A DNA stretch of 64,000 nt from Pseudomonas lactis (GCF_001439845.1 NZ_JYLO01000005.1:310001-374000), one strand, 5' to 3'; numbered from the stretch's first letter, positions 1 through 9,021 are shown. Program-made: numbers and translations. Notes: generated by a model not told the origin, from the letters alone.

Positions 1-302
1 CCACAACCCGAACAAAGTTGCCCCCAAAGTCTGTTGGTGCATCTGTGGATAAGGTGTTCGCTTACCGCTACAAGCCACGCTAATCAAGGCTCTTGGAGGA
101 TTGATCAATAAATGAGCTGCTCAAGATAAAACCCGCAAGTTTGAATAAGTCACGGATTTTCTTGATTTAATTTGCGTGCGCGGCGCACTTGCCCACAATT
201 GCTGTGGGTGGCTCTGTGGATAAGTTGTTGGGGAAAGGCTGGAGGGCAGGGCGCTAGCGCTCTGCGAGAAGGGTGATCAAATTTTGATCACTCTGAGGTC
301 AG
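1..302. other. Non-coding left edge with two DnaA-box-like sites
   Basis: No convincing gene is seen here. The 9-mer TGTGGATAA, the complement of the consensus DnaA box TTATCCACA, occurs at 44-52 and again at 215-223. A small palindrome CCCACA-ATTGC-TGTGGG lies at 192-208. The middle part (100-180) is AT-rich for this genome. This may be an intergenic DnaA-binding region, but two boxes alone are weak evidence and a chance or REP-linked origin is possible. Confidence 0.4.
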
Positions 303-392
303 TGTGGGAGCGGGCTTGCTCGCGAATACGGTGTGTCAGCCACTACATGTGCAAGCTGATACACCGTATTCGCGAGCAAGCCCGCTCCCACA
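303..392. repeat. REPIN, family B (GTGGGAGCGGGCTTGCTCGCG arms)
   Basis: Two inverted copies of a REP-type sequence (303-325 and 370-392) flank a short spacer whose ends also pair (TACGGTGT / ACACCGTA). The element ends next to the gbcA stop codon, so it may shape the 3' end of that mRNA. Confidence 0.9.
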
Positions 393-395
393 TTT

Positions 396-1691
396 TTATT
401 CGTGTGCTGCCACACCTTTGAGGTACGGCGCCGGAGCAGCGCCCAGGTTGCTCAACATGCGCTCGCTGTACCAATCCACAAAATTAACCACGCCAAACTC
501 ATAGGTCTTGGAGTAAGGGCCTGGCTGGTAGGCGGTGGAGTTGATCCCGCGCTGGTTCTCTTCGGCCAGGCGGCGGTCCTGGTCGTTGGTGGCGTCCCAC
601 ACCTGGCGCATGCGCTCCACGTCGTAGTCCACGCCTTCCACGGCGTCCTTGTGCACGATCCACTTGGTGGTGACCATGGTTTCCTGGGCGCTGATCGGCC
701 ACACGGTGAACACAATGATGTGGTCGCCCATGCAGTGGTTCCAGGAGTGGGGCAGGTGCAGGATGCGCATCGAGCCCAGATCCGGGTTCTTGATGCGGCC
801 CATGAGCTTGGCGCAGCCTTGTTTGCCATCCAGGGTCATCGACACAGTGCCCTTGAGCAGCGGCATGCGCACAATGCGGTTACGCAGGCCGAAGCTGGCG
901 TGGGCGTAAGGGATTTTTTCGGCATCCCAAGCGGCAGCGGAAGCGGCCACGTGGTCCTTGAATGCCTGGTCGGCGCGCGGGTCGGTAACGTCGTCCCACT
1001 CCAGCAGGGTTTTCAGCAGTTCGGGGTGTGACGCGTTGCAGTGGTAGCACTCGCGGTTGTTTTCCAGCACCAGCTTCCAGTTGGCTTTTTCGAACAAGGT
1101 GGTCTGGATCGCCACCTTGGTGTTCTCCATGTCGTAGGGTTCCATGTAATGGCTGAGCGTCGACAGGAAGTCATCGATGGCCGGTGGGTTTTCGGCTAGG
1201 CTGATAAAGATGTAGCCACCAGCAGTCTTCACGTTCACCGGCTTCAAACCGTACTGCTTCATGTCGAAATCGGCGCCCATCTCGGTGCCGGCGAACAGCA
1301 GGCGGCCGTCCAGCTCGTAGGTCCACTGGTGGTAGTGGCAGACCAATTTGGCGACCTTGCCCTTGTCGCTGGTGCACAAGCGTGAGCCACGGTGGCGGCA
1401 GACGTTGTGGAACGCATGCACCACGCCGTCGGCCCCCCGGATCACGATGATCGGGTTCTTGCCCACTTGCAGGGTGAGGTAGTTGCCCTTGGTGGGGATT
1501 TCGCAGGTCATGCCGGCGATCAACCACTCTTTCTGGAAGATCTCCTGCATATCGATATCGAACAGCCGCTCATCAGAGTAAAACGGCTGCGGCAGCGAAA
1601 AAGTGCGCTCGCGCTCTTGCAGCATTTGCGCGGTGGCCTTGCGTGCGGGTTCCAGCGGATCGCCCAAGCTTAAGGTTGCGGTGACGTCCAT
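396..1691 (-). CDS. gbcA: Glycine betaine demethylase, Rieske oxygenase subunit GbcA
   Basis: Catalyses the first step of betaine catabolism, oxidative N-demethylation of glycine betaine to dimethylglycine with release of formaldehyde, using electrons from GbcB. The 431-residue protein has a Rieske [2Fe-2S] site (CRH at 98-100 and CHYH at 118-121) and a mononuclear iron site with His217 and His222 in the YHCNASH motif. An upstream in-frame extension exists, but the ATG at 1691 gives the family N-terminus MDVTATLSLGD, so I use it. It is divergent from gbcB, which fits a shared control region. Close match to the Pseudomonas GbcA sequence as I remember it. Confidence 0.95.
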   Translation of the reverse strand: MDVTATLSLGDPLEPARKATAQMLQERERTFSLPQPFYSDERLFDIDMQEIFQKEWLIAGMTCEIPTKGNYLTLQVGKNPIIVIRGADGVVHAFHNVCRHRGSRLCTSDKGKVAKLVCHYHQWTYELDGRLLFAGTEMGADFDMKQYGLKPVNVKTAGGYIFISLAENPPAIDDFLSTLSHYMEPYDMENTKVAIQTTLFEKANWKLVLENNRECYHCNASHPELLKTLLEWDDVTDPRADQAFKDHVAASAAAWDAEKIPYAHASFGLRNRIVRMPLLKGTVSMTLDGKQGCAKLMGRIKNPDLGSMRILHLPHSWNHCMGDHIIVFTVWPISAQETMVTTKWIVHKDAVEGVDYDVERMRQVWDATNDQDRRLAEENQRGINSTAYQPGPYSKTYEFGVVNFVDWYSERMLSNLGAAPAPYLKGVAAHE

Positions 1692-1973
1692 CGTGTGTGT
1701 CCTCATGGCCATTCTGTGTGGCCGGCGAATAGTGGCTACGGTTGGTGCTGTGCAAGGCGTAAAGAACGCGTCTTTGTTGGGAGCGAGTGTGGGCCCGGCG
1801 TCACGTCGAACCTTATCCATGGGCGACATGGCCCAATCTGATCCCGACGCGCAAGCCCCTGTCTTTGGGGGCTGGTCGCCGTAAGTATGTGAATGTCGCA
1901 GATAGGTAAATGGGTGGTTCTCGCGTTACGCAGAATCGCCACCATAAGGCCGACGTCGGCGGTGGAGAACAAC
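1692..1973. promoter_or_regulatory. Divergent gbcA/gbcB control region
   Basis: These 282 bases separate the two divergent betaine demethylase genes. In Pseudomonas these genes are activated by the AraC-family regulator GbdR in response to betaine or dimethylglycine (established knowledge). I see an inverted pair of the 7-mer GCGACAT (1823-1829) and ATGTCGC (1893-1899), which could be regulator half-sites, but I cannot confirm a GbdR motif. A GGAG ribosome site precedes the gbcB ATG. Confidence 0.4.
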
Positions 1974-3074
1974 ATGTCCAATAATTTCCTGAATCCGGTA
2001 ACCACCCAGACCTGGGCCAATGGTCGGCACATCGTCCGCTGCGTCAAAGTCATCCAGGAAACCTGGGATGTGCGCACCTTCTGCTTTATGGCCGATCAGC
2101 CGATCCTGTTCTTTTTCAAGCCGGGGCAATTTGTCACCCTGGAGCTGGAAATCGAAGGCCAGCCGATCATGCGCTCGTACACGATTTCCAGCTCACCGTC
2201 GGTGCCTTACAGCTTCTCGGTGACCATCAAGCGCGTACCCGGCGGCCGGGTTTCCAACTGGCTGCACGATACGTTGCACGAAGGCCAGGAGTTGGCCGTA
2301 CACGGCCCGGTCGGGCTGTTCAATGCCATCGACTTCCCGAGCCCTAAAGTGCTGTACCTCAGCGGCGGTGTCGGGATTACGCCGGTGATGTCCATGGCGC
2401 GCTGGTTCTACGACACCAACGCCAACGTCGACATGACCTTTATCCACAGCGCCCGCTCGCCCAAGGACATCATCTATCACCGCGAGCTGGAGCACATGGC
2501 GTCGCGGATCGACAACTTCAGCCTGCACCTGATTTGCGAAAAACACGGCCTGGGTGAGCCCTGGGCCGGGTATCGCGGCTATCTGAACCACAAGATGCTG
2601 GAGCTTATGGTGCCGGACTTCCTGGAGCGCGAAGTGTTCTGCTGCGGCCCTACGCCGTACATGAACGCAGTGAAGCGTTTGCTGGAAGTCGCCGGTTTCG
2701 ACATGACCCGTTATCACGAAGAATCCTTTGGCGCGACACCACCGGAAGCCCGTGCCGATGCGGTGGAGCAGGCCGAGCAAGCGGCGGATGCGCCGGAGAT
2801 CGACCTGGCGGACCTGCATCAAGTGGAATTTATCGCGTCCGGCAAGAGCATTCGCGTGGCGCCGGGGGAGACCGTGCACGCCGCGGCCGCCAAGCTCGGC
2901 CTGCTGATCCCCAAGGCCTGCGGCATGGGCATCTGCGGTACGTGCAAGGTGATGAAGCTGGGCGGCGAGGTGGAGATGGAGCACAACGGCGGGATTACCG
3001 AAGAGGACGAAGCCGAAGGCTACATCCTATCGTGCTGCAGTGTGCCCAAGGGTGACGTGCGGATTGAGTTCTGA
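1974..3074 (+). CDS. gbcB: Glycine betaine demethylase, ferredoxin reductase subunit GbcB
   Basis: Supplies electrons from NAD(P)H to GbcA. The 366-residue protein has an FAD-binding reductase domain with the RSYTISS motif (about residue 66), an NAD-binding domain (SGGVGITPVMSM near 127, CCGPTPYM near 225), and a C-terminal plant-type [2Fe-2S] domain with the cysteines of CGMGICGTC and a distal Cys in ILSCCS. The ATG at 1974 is chosen because a GGAG ribosome site sits just before it; a longer in-frame version from 1893 would run through the promoter region. Confidence 0.93.
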   Translation: MSNNFLNPVTTQTWANGRHIVRCVKVIQETWDVRTFCFMADQPILFFFKPGQFVTLELEIEGQPIMRSYTISSSPSVPYSFSVTIKRVPGGRVSNWLHDTLHEGQELAVHGPVGLFNAIDFPSPKVLYLSGGVGITPVMSMARWFYDTNANVDMTFIHSARSPKDIIYHRELEHMASRIDNFSLHLICEKHGLGEPWAGYRGYLNHKMLELMVPDFLEREVFCCGPTPYMNAVKRLLEVAGFDMTRYHEESFGATPPEARADAVEQAEQAADAPEIDLADLHQVEFIASGKSIRVAPGETVHAAAAKLGLLIPKACGMGICGTCKVMKLGGEVEMEHNGGITEEDEAEGYILSCCSVPKGDVRIEF

Positions 3075-3077
3075 GGG

Positions 3078-3893
3078 TCAGTACAAGCCCGGTCGGCGGT
3101 CTTGGTGAACGTGGTTATGCTCGCTGATAAACTTGTTCCTGGCCTCTGCCAGTGGCAACTGAGCGACTAACCGCTGTTCGCGTTGGTGGGAGGCTGCGCC
3201 AGCCAATGGGTAGCCGTCGGCATCGACGATGGTCGAGCCGCCAACCCAGTTGACGCCGCGCTCCTCGCCGTAGCGGTCGCAGGCGGCAATGAACATGCGA
3301 TTGACGGCAGCGTTGGCTTGGAGGCGGACAATTTCTCCCGGCCGCTCGCCAGCCGGACGCGGACCCTCTGGCCAGTTCACCGGAGCGCATAGCAGGTCGG
3401 CGCCGGCCAAGGCTGCAAGGCGGACCCACTCCGGCAGTTCGAGGTCGTAGCAAACCATTGTGGCGATCCGCCCGACTTGGGTGTCGACGACAGGAGGCGG
3501 TTCGGTGCCCGGCGTGAAGATCAGCTTTTCCCGATTCCATAAGTGGCCTTTGCGATACACCGTCAGCCGGCCTGCGGGTTGGACCAGCGCAACGCTATTG
3601 GCGACTCGCCCAGCGCTCAGACGCTCACAGAAACCGGCGACGATGATGATATCCAGTTCATTGGCCAGGGCACGCCATAGGCTCAGCGTTGGGCCGTCAT
3701 CGGCCTCGGAGGCCGCATACGCCTCCTCGCGATTATCGAAGGCGTACCCGCTTTGCATCAGTTCCGGCAGAACGATGACTTGCACCGCGAGGGCGCTTGC
3801 GTCACGGATCGCGCTCTCACTGAGCGCCCTGTTGTAATCAAGGTCGCCAATACGGGGCGCCAGTTGATGGCAAGCAACCGTTGCCAATGTCAT
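3078..3893 (-). CDS. Nitrilase-superfamily amidohydrolase
   Basis: A carbon-nitrogen hydrolase of 271 residues. The catalytic triad is visible: Glu44 in LPELMQSGY, Lys115 in YRKGHLWNREK and Cys148 in MVCYDLELPEW. The size and motifs fit the DavA-like amidases (5-aminovaleramide amidohydrolase type) that hydrolyse the amides produced by L-amino-acid 2-monooxygenases. It starts two bases after the NCS1 permease stop, so the two form an operon, and a 2-monooxygenase gene is divergent from them. I infer it hydrolyses the amide made by that enzyme; the exact substrate cannot be read from the sequence. Confidence 0.85.
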   Translation of the reverse strand: MTLATVACHQLAPRIGDLDYNRALSESAIRDASALAVQVIVLPELMQSGYAFDNREEAYAASEADDGPTLSLWRALANELDIIIVAGFCERLSAGRVANSVALVQPAGRLTVYRKGHLWNREKLIFTPGTEPPPVVDTQVGRIATMVCYDLELPEWVRLAALAGADLLCAPVNWPEGPRPAGERPGEIVRLQANAAVNRMFIAACDRYGEERGVNWVGGSTIVDADGYPLAGAASHQREQRLVAQLPLAEARNKFISEHNHVHQDRRPGLY

Positions 3894-3895
3894 GG

Positions 3896-5332
3896 CTATT
3901 TCCTCTCTAATAGGCGTTCACTGGCCTTGATGGCACGGGCCTCGCGGGCGTGGTCGATGCCGCGGGCCATGATGCAGTAGGTGGTGGCCGACACGACCAG
4001 GCCCACCACGAATGCAATGTCAGCTCCGCCCAGCCACAGTGCCGCCGGCCCTTGGTAAAAGCCCAGGGACATGAACGGGATCATCGCCGCGATGCCCAGG
4101 AAATAAGCGGTGAGCCCTGTACTTGACCAGCGGCGGTAGATGCCGGCTGGGTTAAACAGATCGCTGATTGCGTAGCGCCCTTTTCGTACTGCGTAGAAAT
4201 CCGCCAGGTTCACCGCCGTCCAGGGCACGAGGAAATACAACATCAGGAGTACGAAGTTATTGAAGCTGTGCAGATAGCTTTGCGGGATGCTCAAGGCGAT
4301 TCCAAAAATCACGGCGGCCACTAGGCTGATGCCAATGATTCGACTTTTCAGGCGAGGCTTTATCGAGACGAACCCATCAATGGCACTGATCCCGGTGAGC
4401 ATCGCGCCATAGCAGTTGACCGCCATGATGCCGACCAGCGCGGGTACTGCGATCAGCACGGTAAAGGTGCCAAATCCCGGAAGCAATTGATTGCCCACGG
4501 CCTGCACGCTGCCGATGGCATCGGGTGAGGGCAGCGCCGAGGCGAGAAAGGCTCCCAGCGACATCAGCCACAGCGCCGAGCCGGCAGCGCCCAGGTACGT
4601 CCAGCCAATGACACTGCGCGACGGCGTGTTATAGGGCAGGTAGCGCGAGTAGTCCGAGACGTAGACGGCATAGCTGATCTGGTAGCCCGCCGCGGCTGAA
4701 AGCTGAATCAGAAACGCCGACCAGGAAAAATGAGCGTCGACCACCGCCGTGTCGGCCTGCAAGGTCATCACGGCAGCCACCGTCAGGACCGCGAACACGC
4801 TGATCATCACGTAGGTCAGCCAGCGTTGCACGGTGTGCAACAGGTCATGGCCGATCACAGCGATCACCACGGCCAGGATGATCATCAAGGCATACCACGG
4901 TGTCCGATTGCCGGGCAGCACGGTATTAATGGCGTCGGTGGCGAGAATCACGTTGAACACGTTAAAACCGATGTACACGAAGACCACCGCGATAAAGGGC
5001 ACGATTGCCCCGCGCAAGCCGAATTGCGCCCGCGACTGAATCATCTGCGGCAAGCCCATGCGCGGCCCCTGGTTGGCGTGGAAGGCCATCGCGAACGTGC
5101 CAAGGCACACGCCGATGACAATCGCCAGGATGGCGTAGACCAGGCTCAACCCCAAGGCTGCGCCGGTAAACCCGGTGACCATGGTAGTGAGTACGAAGTT
5201 ACCGGTGAACCAGAACGGCGCTTGATGCCAGACTTTGCCGTGGCGTTCATTGCGCGGCACATAGTCAATGGAACGGGTTTCTATTTTCAGCGCGGGACGG
5301 GGAGCTGCCGCTTGGTCGCAGGGCATGTTCAT
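3896..5332 (-). CDS. NCS1-family nucleobase/cation symporter-type permease
   Basis: An integral membrane transporter of about 478 residues with roughly twelve hydrophobic segments. The N-terminal pattern (RSIDYVPRNERHGKVWHQAPFWF, read in pieces) and the transmembrane NF-containing segments resemble the purine-cytosine permease family (NCS1). Family members import cytosine, allantoin, hydantoins, thiamine and related compounds with cations. Its place between an amidase and a 2-monooxygenase suggests it brings in the pathway substrate, which would be unusual for NCS1 if that is an amino acid. The start is uncertain: ATG at 5332 or 5326, or GTG at 5341; none has a strong ribosome site. Confidence 0.85.
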   Translation of the reverse strand: MNMPCDQAAAPRPALKIETRSIDYVPRNERHGKVWHQAPFWFTGNFVLTTMVTGFTGAALGLSLVYAILAIVIGVCLGTFAMAFHANQGPRMGLPQMIQSRAQFGLRGAIVPFIAVVFVYIGFNVFNVILATDAINTVLPGNRTPWYALMIILAVVIAVIGHDLLHTVQRWLTYVMISVFAVLTVAAVMTLQADTAVVDAHFSWSAFLIQLSAAAGYQISYAVYVSDYSRYLPYNTPSRSVIGWTYLGAAGSALWLMSLGAFLASALPSPDAIGSVQAVGNQLLPGFGTFTVLIAVPALVGIMAVNCYGAMLTGISAIDGFVSIKPRLKSRIIGISLVAAVIFGIALSIPQSYLHSFNNFVLLMLYFLVPWTAVNLADFYAVRKGRYAISDLFNPAGIYRRWSSTGLTAYFLGIAAMIPFMSLGFYQGPAALWLGGADIAFVVGLVVSATTYCIMARGIDHAREARAIKASERLLERK

Positions 5333-5401
5333 AGGTTTCACGATCTGTTTTTATTGAGTGATCGATGAAGAGTCTTACAAGCAAATGTACGATTGAATCG
5401 G

Positions 5402-5434
5402 TATTTGCAAATAATCACTTCAGAAATCTCTGAA
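5402..5434. promoter_or_regulatory. Two palindromes between the permease and monooxygenase genes
   Basis: A perfect 12-bp palindrome TATTTGCAAATA (5402-5413) is followed six bases later by the inverted repeat TTCAGA-AATC-TCTGAA (5419-5434). They lie in the AT-rich gap between two divergent operons, about where the permease promoter would be. They look like operators for an unlinked regulator; no regulator gene is adjacent. Confidence 0.4.
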
Positions 5435-5608
5435 CTGAGTGCGCAAAACCTTGCAGAAGTGAGGATTGGCTGATATCGGACTTTCTTATTCCCAAGCGAT
5501 ATAGAGACAATTCCTACAATCTTCTACGCTGATGAACGAACGCGTCGTTGTCGCCCTTCGTAATAGAGCAGTAGGTGGACGTCCTTTATCCAGTCAAGGA
5601 TGCTCGAC

Positions 5609-7426
5609 ATGTCTGCTATCCCTTCTCGTAGTAAAGGCGCGGCGCGCTTACTGACCGATGATGTCACCGCGCTTATCCCCGATTTTCCTTTTCACTACGC
5701 CCGGTTCCTCAATCAGGCTGCCAGCAACGGGACGGCGTTGGCGCAGGTTTCCAACAGTGCCCACGGCAGCAAGGTCTTGATCGTGGGGGCTGGCGTCGCC
5801 GGCCTTGTCGCGGCTTATGAAGCCCTGCGCATGGGTTTGCATCCCGTGGTCGTGGAGGCCAGTCATCGCATGGGTGGGCGACTCTATTCCTATGTAGTGG
5901 GCGACCCACAAGACCCGGCCAACAGTGTTATCTGCGAAATGGGGGCCATGCGTTTTCCCGTTTCTGGCAAGGCGCTGATGCACTATTTCGACAAGGTCGG
6001 CATGAGCGCCAACTCGGCGGATTTTCCCAACCCAGGCTCGGCTGCAACTCTCAGTACGGTGGTCGACTATCAACACAAACAGGTCTATTACGAAGGCAAG
6101 AATTTGCCCGATGAATACCTGGAAATCGAGCGTAAGTTGTTTGAGGTTTTTCTGGAACAGGCCCCGATCCATTTCACTGAAATGGAAGCGGCAATGTCCG
6201 AGGGCAGCCTTGACCAGGCGAAGATCAAGACGTTGTGGAATGCGATTCTGGATGCAGGTTGGGACAATCTCAGCTTTTTTGCCGCCATGGTGGAACAGGC
6301 CGGTTGGAGTCGGGAGGACATCGACCTGTTTGGCCAGATCGGGTTTGGGACGGGAGGGTGGAATACCGACTATCCGAACTGCTTTCTAGAGGTGTTACGG
6401 GTGTTGTACACCGGCCTGGATACCAACCACAAGTTGATGTACGACGGCTCTACCGAACTGCCTTGTCGGTTATGGGCGCGCAGCCCGGATGCGATGGGCG
6501 ACAGCATGGCCCACTGGCCTTCGGGCACTACCGTCGCAAGCCTGAGCGCTCAAGTCATTCCCCAGGTTTTCGGGCAGGAGGTGCGGCAGATCATAAGGCG
6601 CCAAGACGGCGAGTTCGACGTGTACATCTTTGATCATAACCAGGGGGGCGAACGTCAATACACCTTCCCTGCCGTGATCTACACACCCCAGAAGCGGATT
6701 CTGGACAAATTTCGCTATATGAGCGGCATCGATCATTTCAACGCCATGAATAGCCTGCTGTCCGTCAAGGAATGGGAAGCGGTGATGTACACCCACTACA
6801 TGCAGTCGGCCAAAATATTCGCCCAGACCAAGCGACCTTTCTGGACCGATATCGGGGTGGACCATCAGTACAAGATGAGTGTGACCTTGTCGGACCGGAT
6901 TACCCGTGGCACTTACCTGTTGGATTACGCGGCGAGTCAAGGCGCCTACAAGGGCAGCGGAATGTTTTTGTCTTACACCTGGAACGACGACAGCCTCAAG
7001 TTCATGGGGGATCGCACGACGCCGTTGCCTTCCCATGTTGCACTATGTTCGACCTTGTTGGACTCGGTGTATGCCCACCACCAACTGGACCTTGCAGCGG
7101 AGTTCGGCATGACCGATCCCTTTGTGGAAATCAACTGGGAAGAGCAGCCGTTTTTTCTTTGTGCTTTCAAGATGAATCTGCCGGGGCAGTACGAATACCA
7201 GCGCCTGTTGTTTTCGCAGTTCATGAACGGTGTGCATAGTGGGAACCCGGATGGGTTCATTATTGCTGGAGATGATGTGTCTTTCACTGGCGGTTGGGCA
7301 GAGGGCGCGGTGACGACAGCCCTGAACGCGGTTAATAAACTGGCGGTAAGGTTCGGTGGCGGCACCTTTGTTGGTAACCGTGGCCCCATTGATGAATGGG
7401 TGGCGCTTCAGCCAAAGGCATTGTAG
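5609..7426 (+). CDS. Flavin-dependent L-amino-acid 2-monooxygenase (Trp/Phe/Lys 2-monooxygenase family)
   Basis: A 605-residue amine-oxidase-fold flavoenzyme. It has the FAD-binding motif GAGVAG near residues 60-65, the GGRL motif, the family's EMGAMRFP substrate-side motif, and a C-terminal FAD motif IIAGDDVSFTGGWAEGA. Relatives such as IaaM (Trp), DavB (Lys) and phenylalanine 2-monooxygenase oxidatively decarboxylate an amino acid to an amide. The protein is longer than DavB because of an N-terminal extension. The start at 5609 has AAGGA at 5596-5600 with good spacing; an ATG at 5600 is less well placed. It is divergent from the permease and amidase genes, forming a coherent cassette. Substrate unknown. 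Confidence 0.88.
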   Translation: MSAIPSRSKGAARLLTDDVTALIPDFPFHYARFLNQAASNGTALAQVSNSAHGSKVLIVGAGVAGLVAAYEALRMGLHPVVVEASHRMGGRLYSYVVGDPQDPANSVICEMGAMRFPVSGKALMHYFDKVGMSANSADFPNPGSAATLSTVVDYQHKQVYYEGKNLPDEYLEIERKLFEVFLEQAPIHFTEMEAAMSEGSLDQAKIKTLWNAILDAGWDNLSFFAAMVEQAGWSREDIDLFGQIGFGTGGWNTDYPNCFLEVLRVLYTGLDTNHKLMYDGSTELPCRLWARSPDAMGDSMAHWPSGTTVASLSAQVIPQVFGQEVRQIIRRQDGEFDVYIFDHNQGGERQYTFPAVIYTPQKRILDKFRYMSGIDHFNAMNSLLSVKEWEAVMYTHYMQSAKIFAQTKRPFWTDIGVDHQYKMSVTLSDRITRGTYLLDYAASQGAYKGSGMFLSYTWNDDSLKFMGDRTTPLPSHVALCSTLLDSVYAHHQLDLAAEFGMTDPFVEINWEEQPFFLCAFKMNLPGQYEYQRLLFSQFMNGVHSGNPDGFIIAGDDVSFTGGWAEGAVTTALNAVNKLAVRFGGGTFVGNRGPIDEWVALQPKAL

Positions 7427-7450
7427 GAGCGAGCTGAGGGCTGCTTCGGT

Positions 7451-7483
7451 ACCGCGCCGGAGGTCATGAGGCTCCGACGCGGT
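7451..7483. terminator. Hairpin between convergent genes
   Basis: A stem ACCGCGCCGGAG / CTCCGACGCGGT with one mismatch and a 9-base loop lies between the monooxygenase stop and the convergent small gene. There is no long T tract, so it may be a stabiliser or a weak bidirectional terminator. Confidence 0.5.
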
Positions 7484-7496
7484 CCTCAGTTAATGA

Positions 7497-7697
7497 TTAC
7501 TGAGCGTAGACCTGCACCACAAAGTGTTGGCCAGATGCTGTCAGTTCATAGACTTTGTCGTAGATCCTGAGCGTCCTGGATGGCTCGCGGATGGTGTCGC
7601 CGACTTTGGCGCTTTTCCTGAACTCATCCCAGTCGATAACAGTGGTGGTGGTAGTACCATTGTTCAGCACGGTGTTCACGTTGCTTTGATATTCCAT
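7497..7697 (-). CDS. Small conserved hypothetical protein (66 aa)
   Basis: A short protein with a Thr-rich segment (NNGTTTTTVIDWDEF) and a beta-rich C-terminal part ending in HFVVQVYAQ; no signal peptide or membrane segment. The ATG at 7697 is preceded by GGAGAGC at good spacing, better than an in-frame ATG 15 bases upstream. Its position, between gbcB and ltaE, corresponds to a small hypothetical gene in the same place in P. aeruginosa (PA5412 region, from memory). Function not recognised. Confidence 0.65.
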   Translation of the reverse strand: MEYQSNVNTVLNNGTTTTTVIDWDEFRKSAKVGDTIREPSRTLRIYDKVYELTASGQHFVVQVYAQ

Positions 7698-7859
7698 GAT
7701 CAAGCTCTCCATTGATTTACCTTTGCCGCCGATTATTCGGCTGGCGGTGAAACCCGAAAGGGGGCAGATATCGCTGCGTTTTCCTTGCGAGTAACAAGAG
7801 GCTAGACAATAAAAACGAGCTGTATTGCTGTCAGAAATATCAAAAAACAGTCTCGGCGA

Positions 7860-7881
7860 TCGGCCAGTACGGACTGGCCGA
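7860..7881 (-). terminator. Perfect hairpin downstream of ltaE
   Basis: CGGCCAGT-ACGG-ACTGGCCG is an exact 8-bp stem about ten bases past the ltaE stop on the minus strand. A T6 run follows only about 20 bases further on, so termination is plausible but not textbook. Confidence 0.5.
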
Positions 7882-7890
7882 ATTCGTACG

Positions 7891-8931
7891 TTAAGCGTTC
7901 ATGACTTCCCGAATATCGGCAGCCAATTCCCTTACACGCTCTTCCTCGGTATCCCACGCACACATGAAGCGCGCACCGCCTTTGCCGATGAAGGTGTAGA
8001 AACGCCAGCCCTTGGCGGTCAGCGCTGCAATCGCGGGTTCCGAGAGCTGCAGGAATACGCCGTTGGCCTGTACCGGGAACATCAGTTCCACGCCGGGAAT
8101 ATCCGCCACCAGGCTGCTCAGCAATTGCGCGCAATGGTTGGCGTGGCGTGCATGCTTGAGCCAGGCGTCGTTTTCCAGCAGGCCCACCCATGGCGCCGAG
8201 AGAAAGCGCATTTTCGACGCCAACTGACCGGCCTGTTTGCAGCGGTAGTCAAAGTCTTCAGCCAGTTTGTGATTGAAGAACAGGATGGCTTCACCCACCG
8301 CCATGCCGTTTTTGGTACCGCCAAAGCACAGCACGTCCACGCCGGCTTTCCAGGTCAGGTCGGCCGGTGAGCAACCCAGGAATGCACAGGCATTGGCGAA
8401 GCGTGCGCCGTCCATGTGCAGGTTCAGGCCCAGCTCCTTGCAGGTGGCGCTGATGGCGCGGATTTCTTCGGGGGTGTACACGCTGCCGACTTCGGTGGCC
8501 TGGGTCAGGGTGACTACGCGGGGTTTGGGGTAGTGGATATCCTGGCGCTTGAGGGCGATCTCACGGATCGACTCCGGGGTCAGCTTGCCGTTTTCGGTGC
8601 GGGCGACGAGCAGTTTGGAGCCGTTGGAGAAAAACTCCGGCGCGCCGCATTCGTCGGTCTCGACGTGGGCGGTTTCCGAGCAAATCACGCTATGGTAGCT
8701 CTGGCACAACGAGGACAGCGCCAGGGAGTTGGCGGCCGTGCCGTTGAAGGCGAAGAACACCTCGCAGTCGGTCTCGAACAGATTGCGGAAACCGTCGGCG
8801 GCGCGGTGGGTCCATTCATCATCGCCGTAGGCGCGTTGATGGCCCTGGTTGGCTTGTTCCATGGCGGCCCAGGCTTCCGGGCAGATGCCGGAATAGTTGT
8901 CACTGGCAAATTGTTGGCTCTTGTCGGTCAT
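7891..8931 (-). CDS. ltaE: Low-specificity L-threonine aldolase
   Basis: PLP enzyme that cleaves L-threonine or L-allo-threonine (and other beta-hydroxy amino acids) to glycine and an aldehyde. At 346 residues it is full length. The PLP lysine is Lys207 in CFGGTKNGMAVG, preceded by the HMDGAR motif at 172-177. It stands on the minus strand within the betaine/glycine catabolic cluster, consistent with a role in glycine-threonine interconversion; the same neighbour is found in P. aeruginosa (PA5413, from memory). AGGAAC precedes the ATG. Confidence 0.93.
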   Translation of the reverse strand: MTDKSQQFASDNYSGICPEAWAAMEQANQGHQRAYGDDEWTHRAADGFRNLFETDCEVFFAFNGTAANSLALSSLCQSYHSVICSETAHVETDECGAPEFFSNGSKLLVARTENGKLTPESIREIALKRQDIHYPKPRVVTLTQATEVGSVYTPEEIRAISATCKELGLNLHMDGARFANACAFLGCSPADLTWKAGVDVLCFGGTKNGMAVGEAILFFNHKLAEDFDYRCKQAGQLASKMRFLSAPWVGLLENDAWLKHARHANHCAQLLSSLVADIPGVELMFPVQANGVFLQLSEPAIAALTAKGWRFYTFIGKGGARFMCAWDTEEERVRELAADIREVMNA

Positions 8932-9021
8932 GGCCCGTTCCTGTGGTCGATGTTGGTGCGCACTTTACCCAAGATTGCCGGGGGCGCGCACGCACTGTAA
9001 ATGCAAAGTCGTTGGGGAATT

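Noticed and set aside
303..392. Regularly recurring palindromes as a CRISPR array
   Set aside because: The repeats are inverted pairs scattered over 64 kb, not direct repeats with unique spacers.
304..504. 66-codon frame at the left edge
   Set aside because: It is made of REPIN sequence and antisense gbcA.
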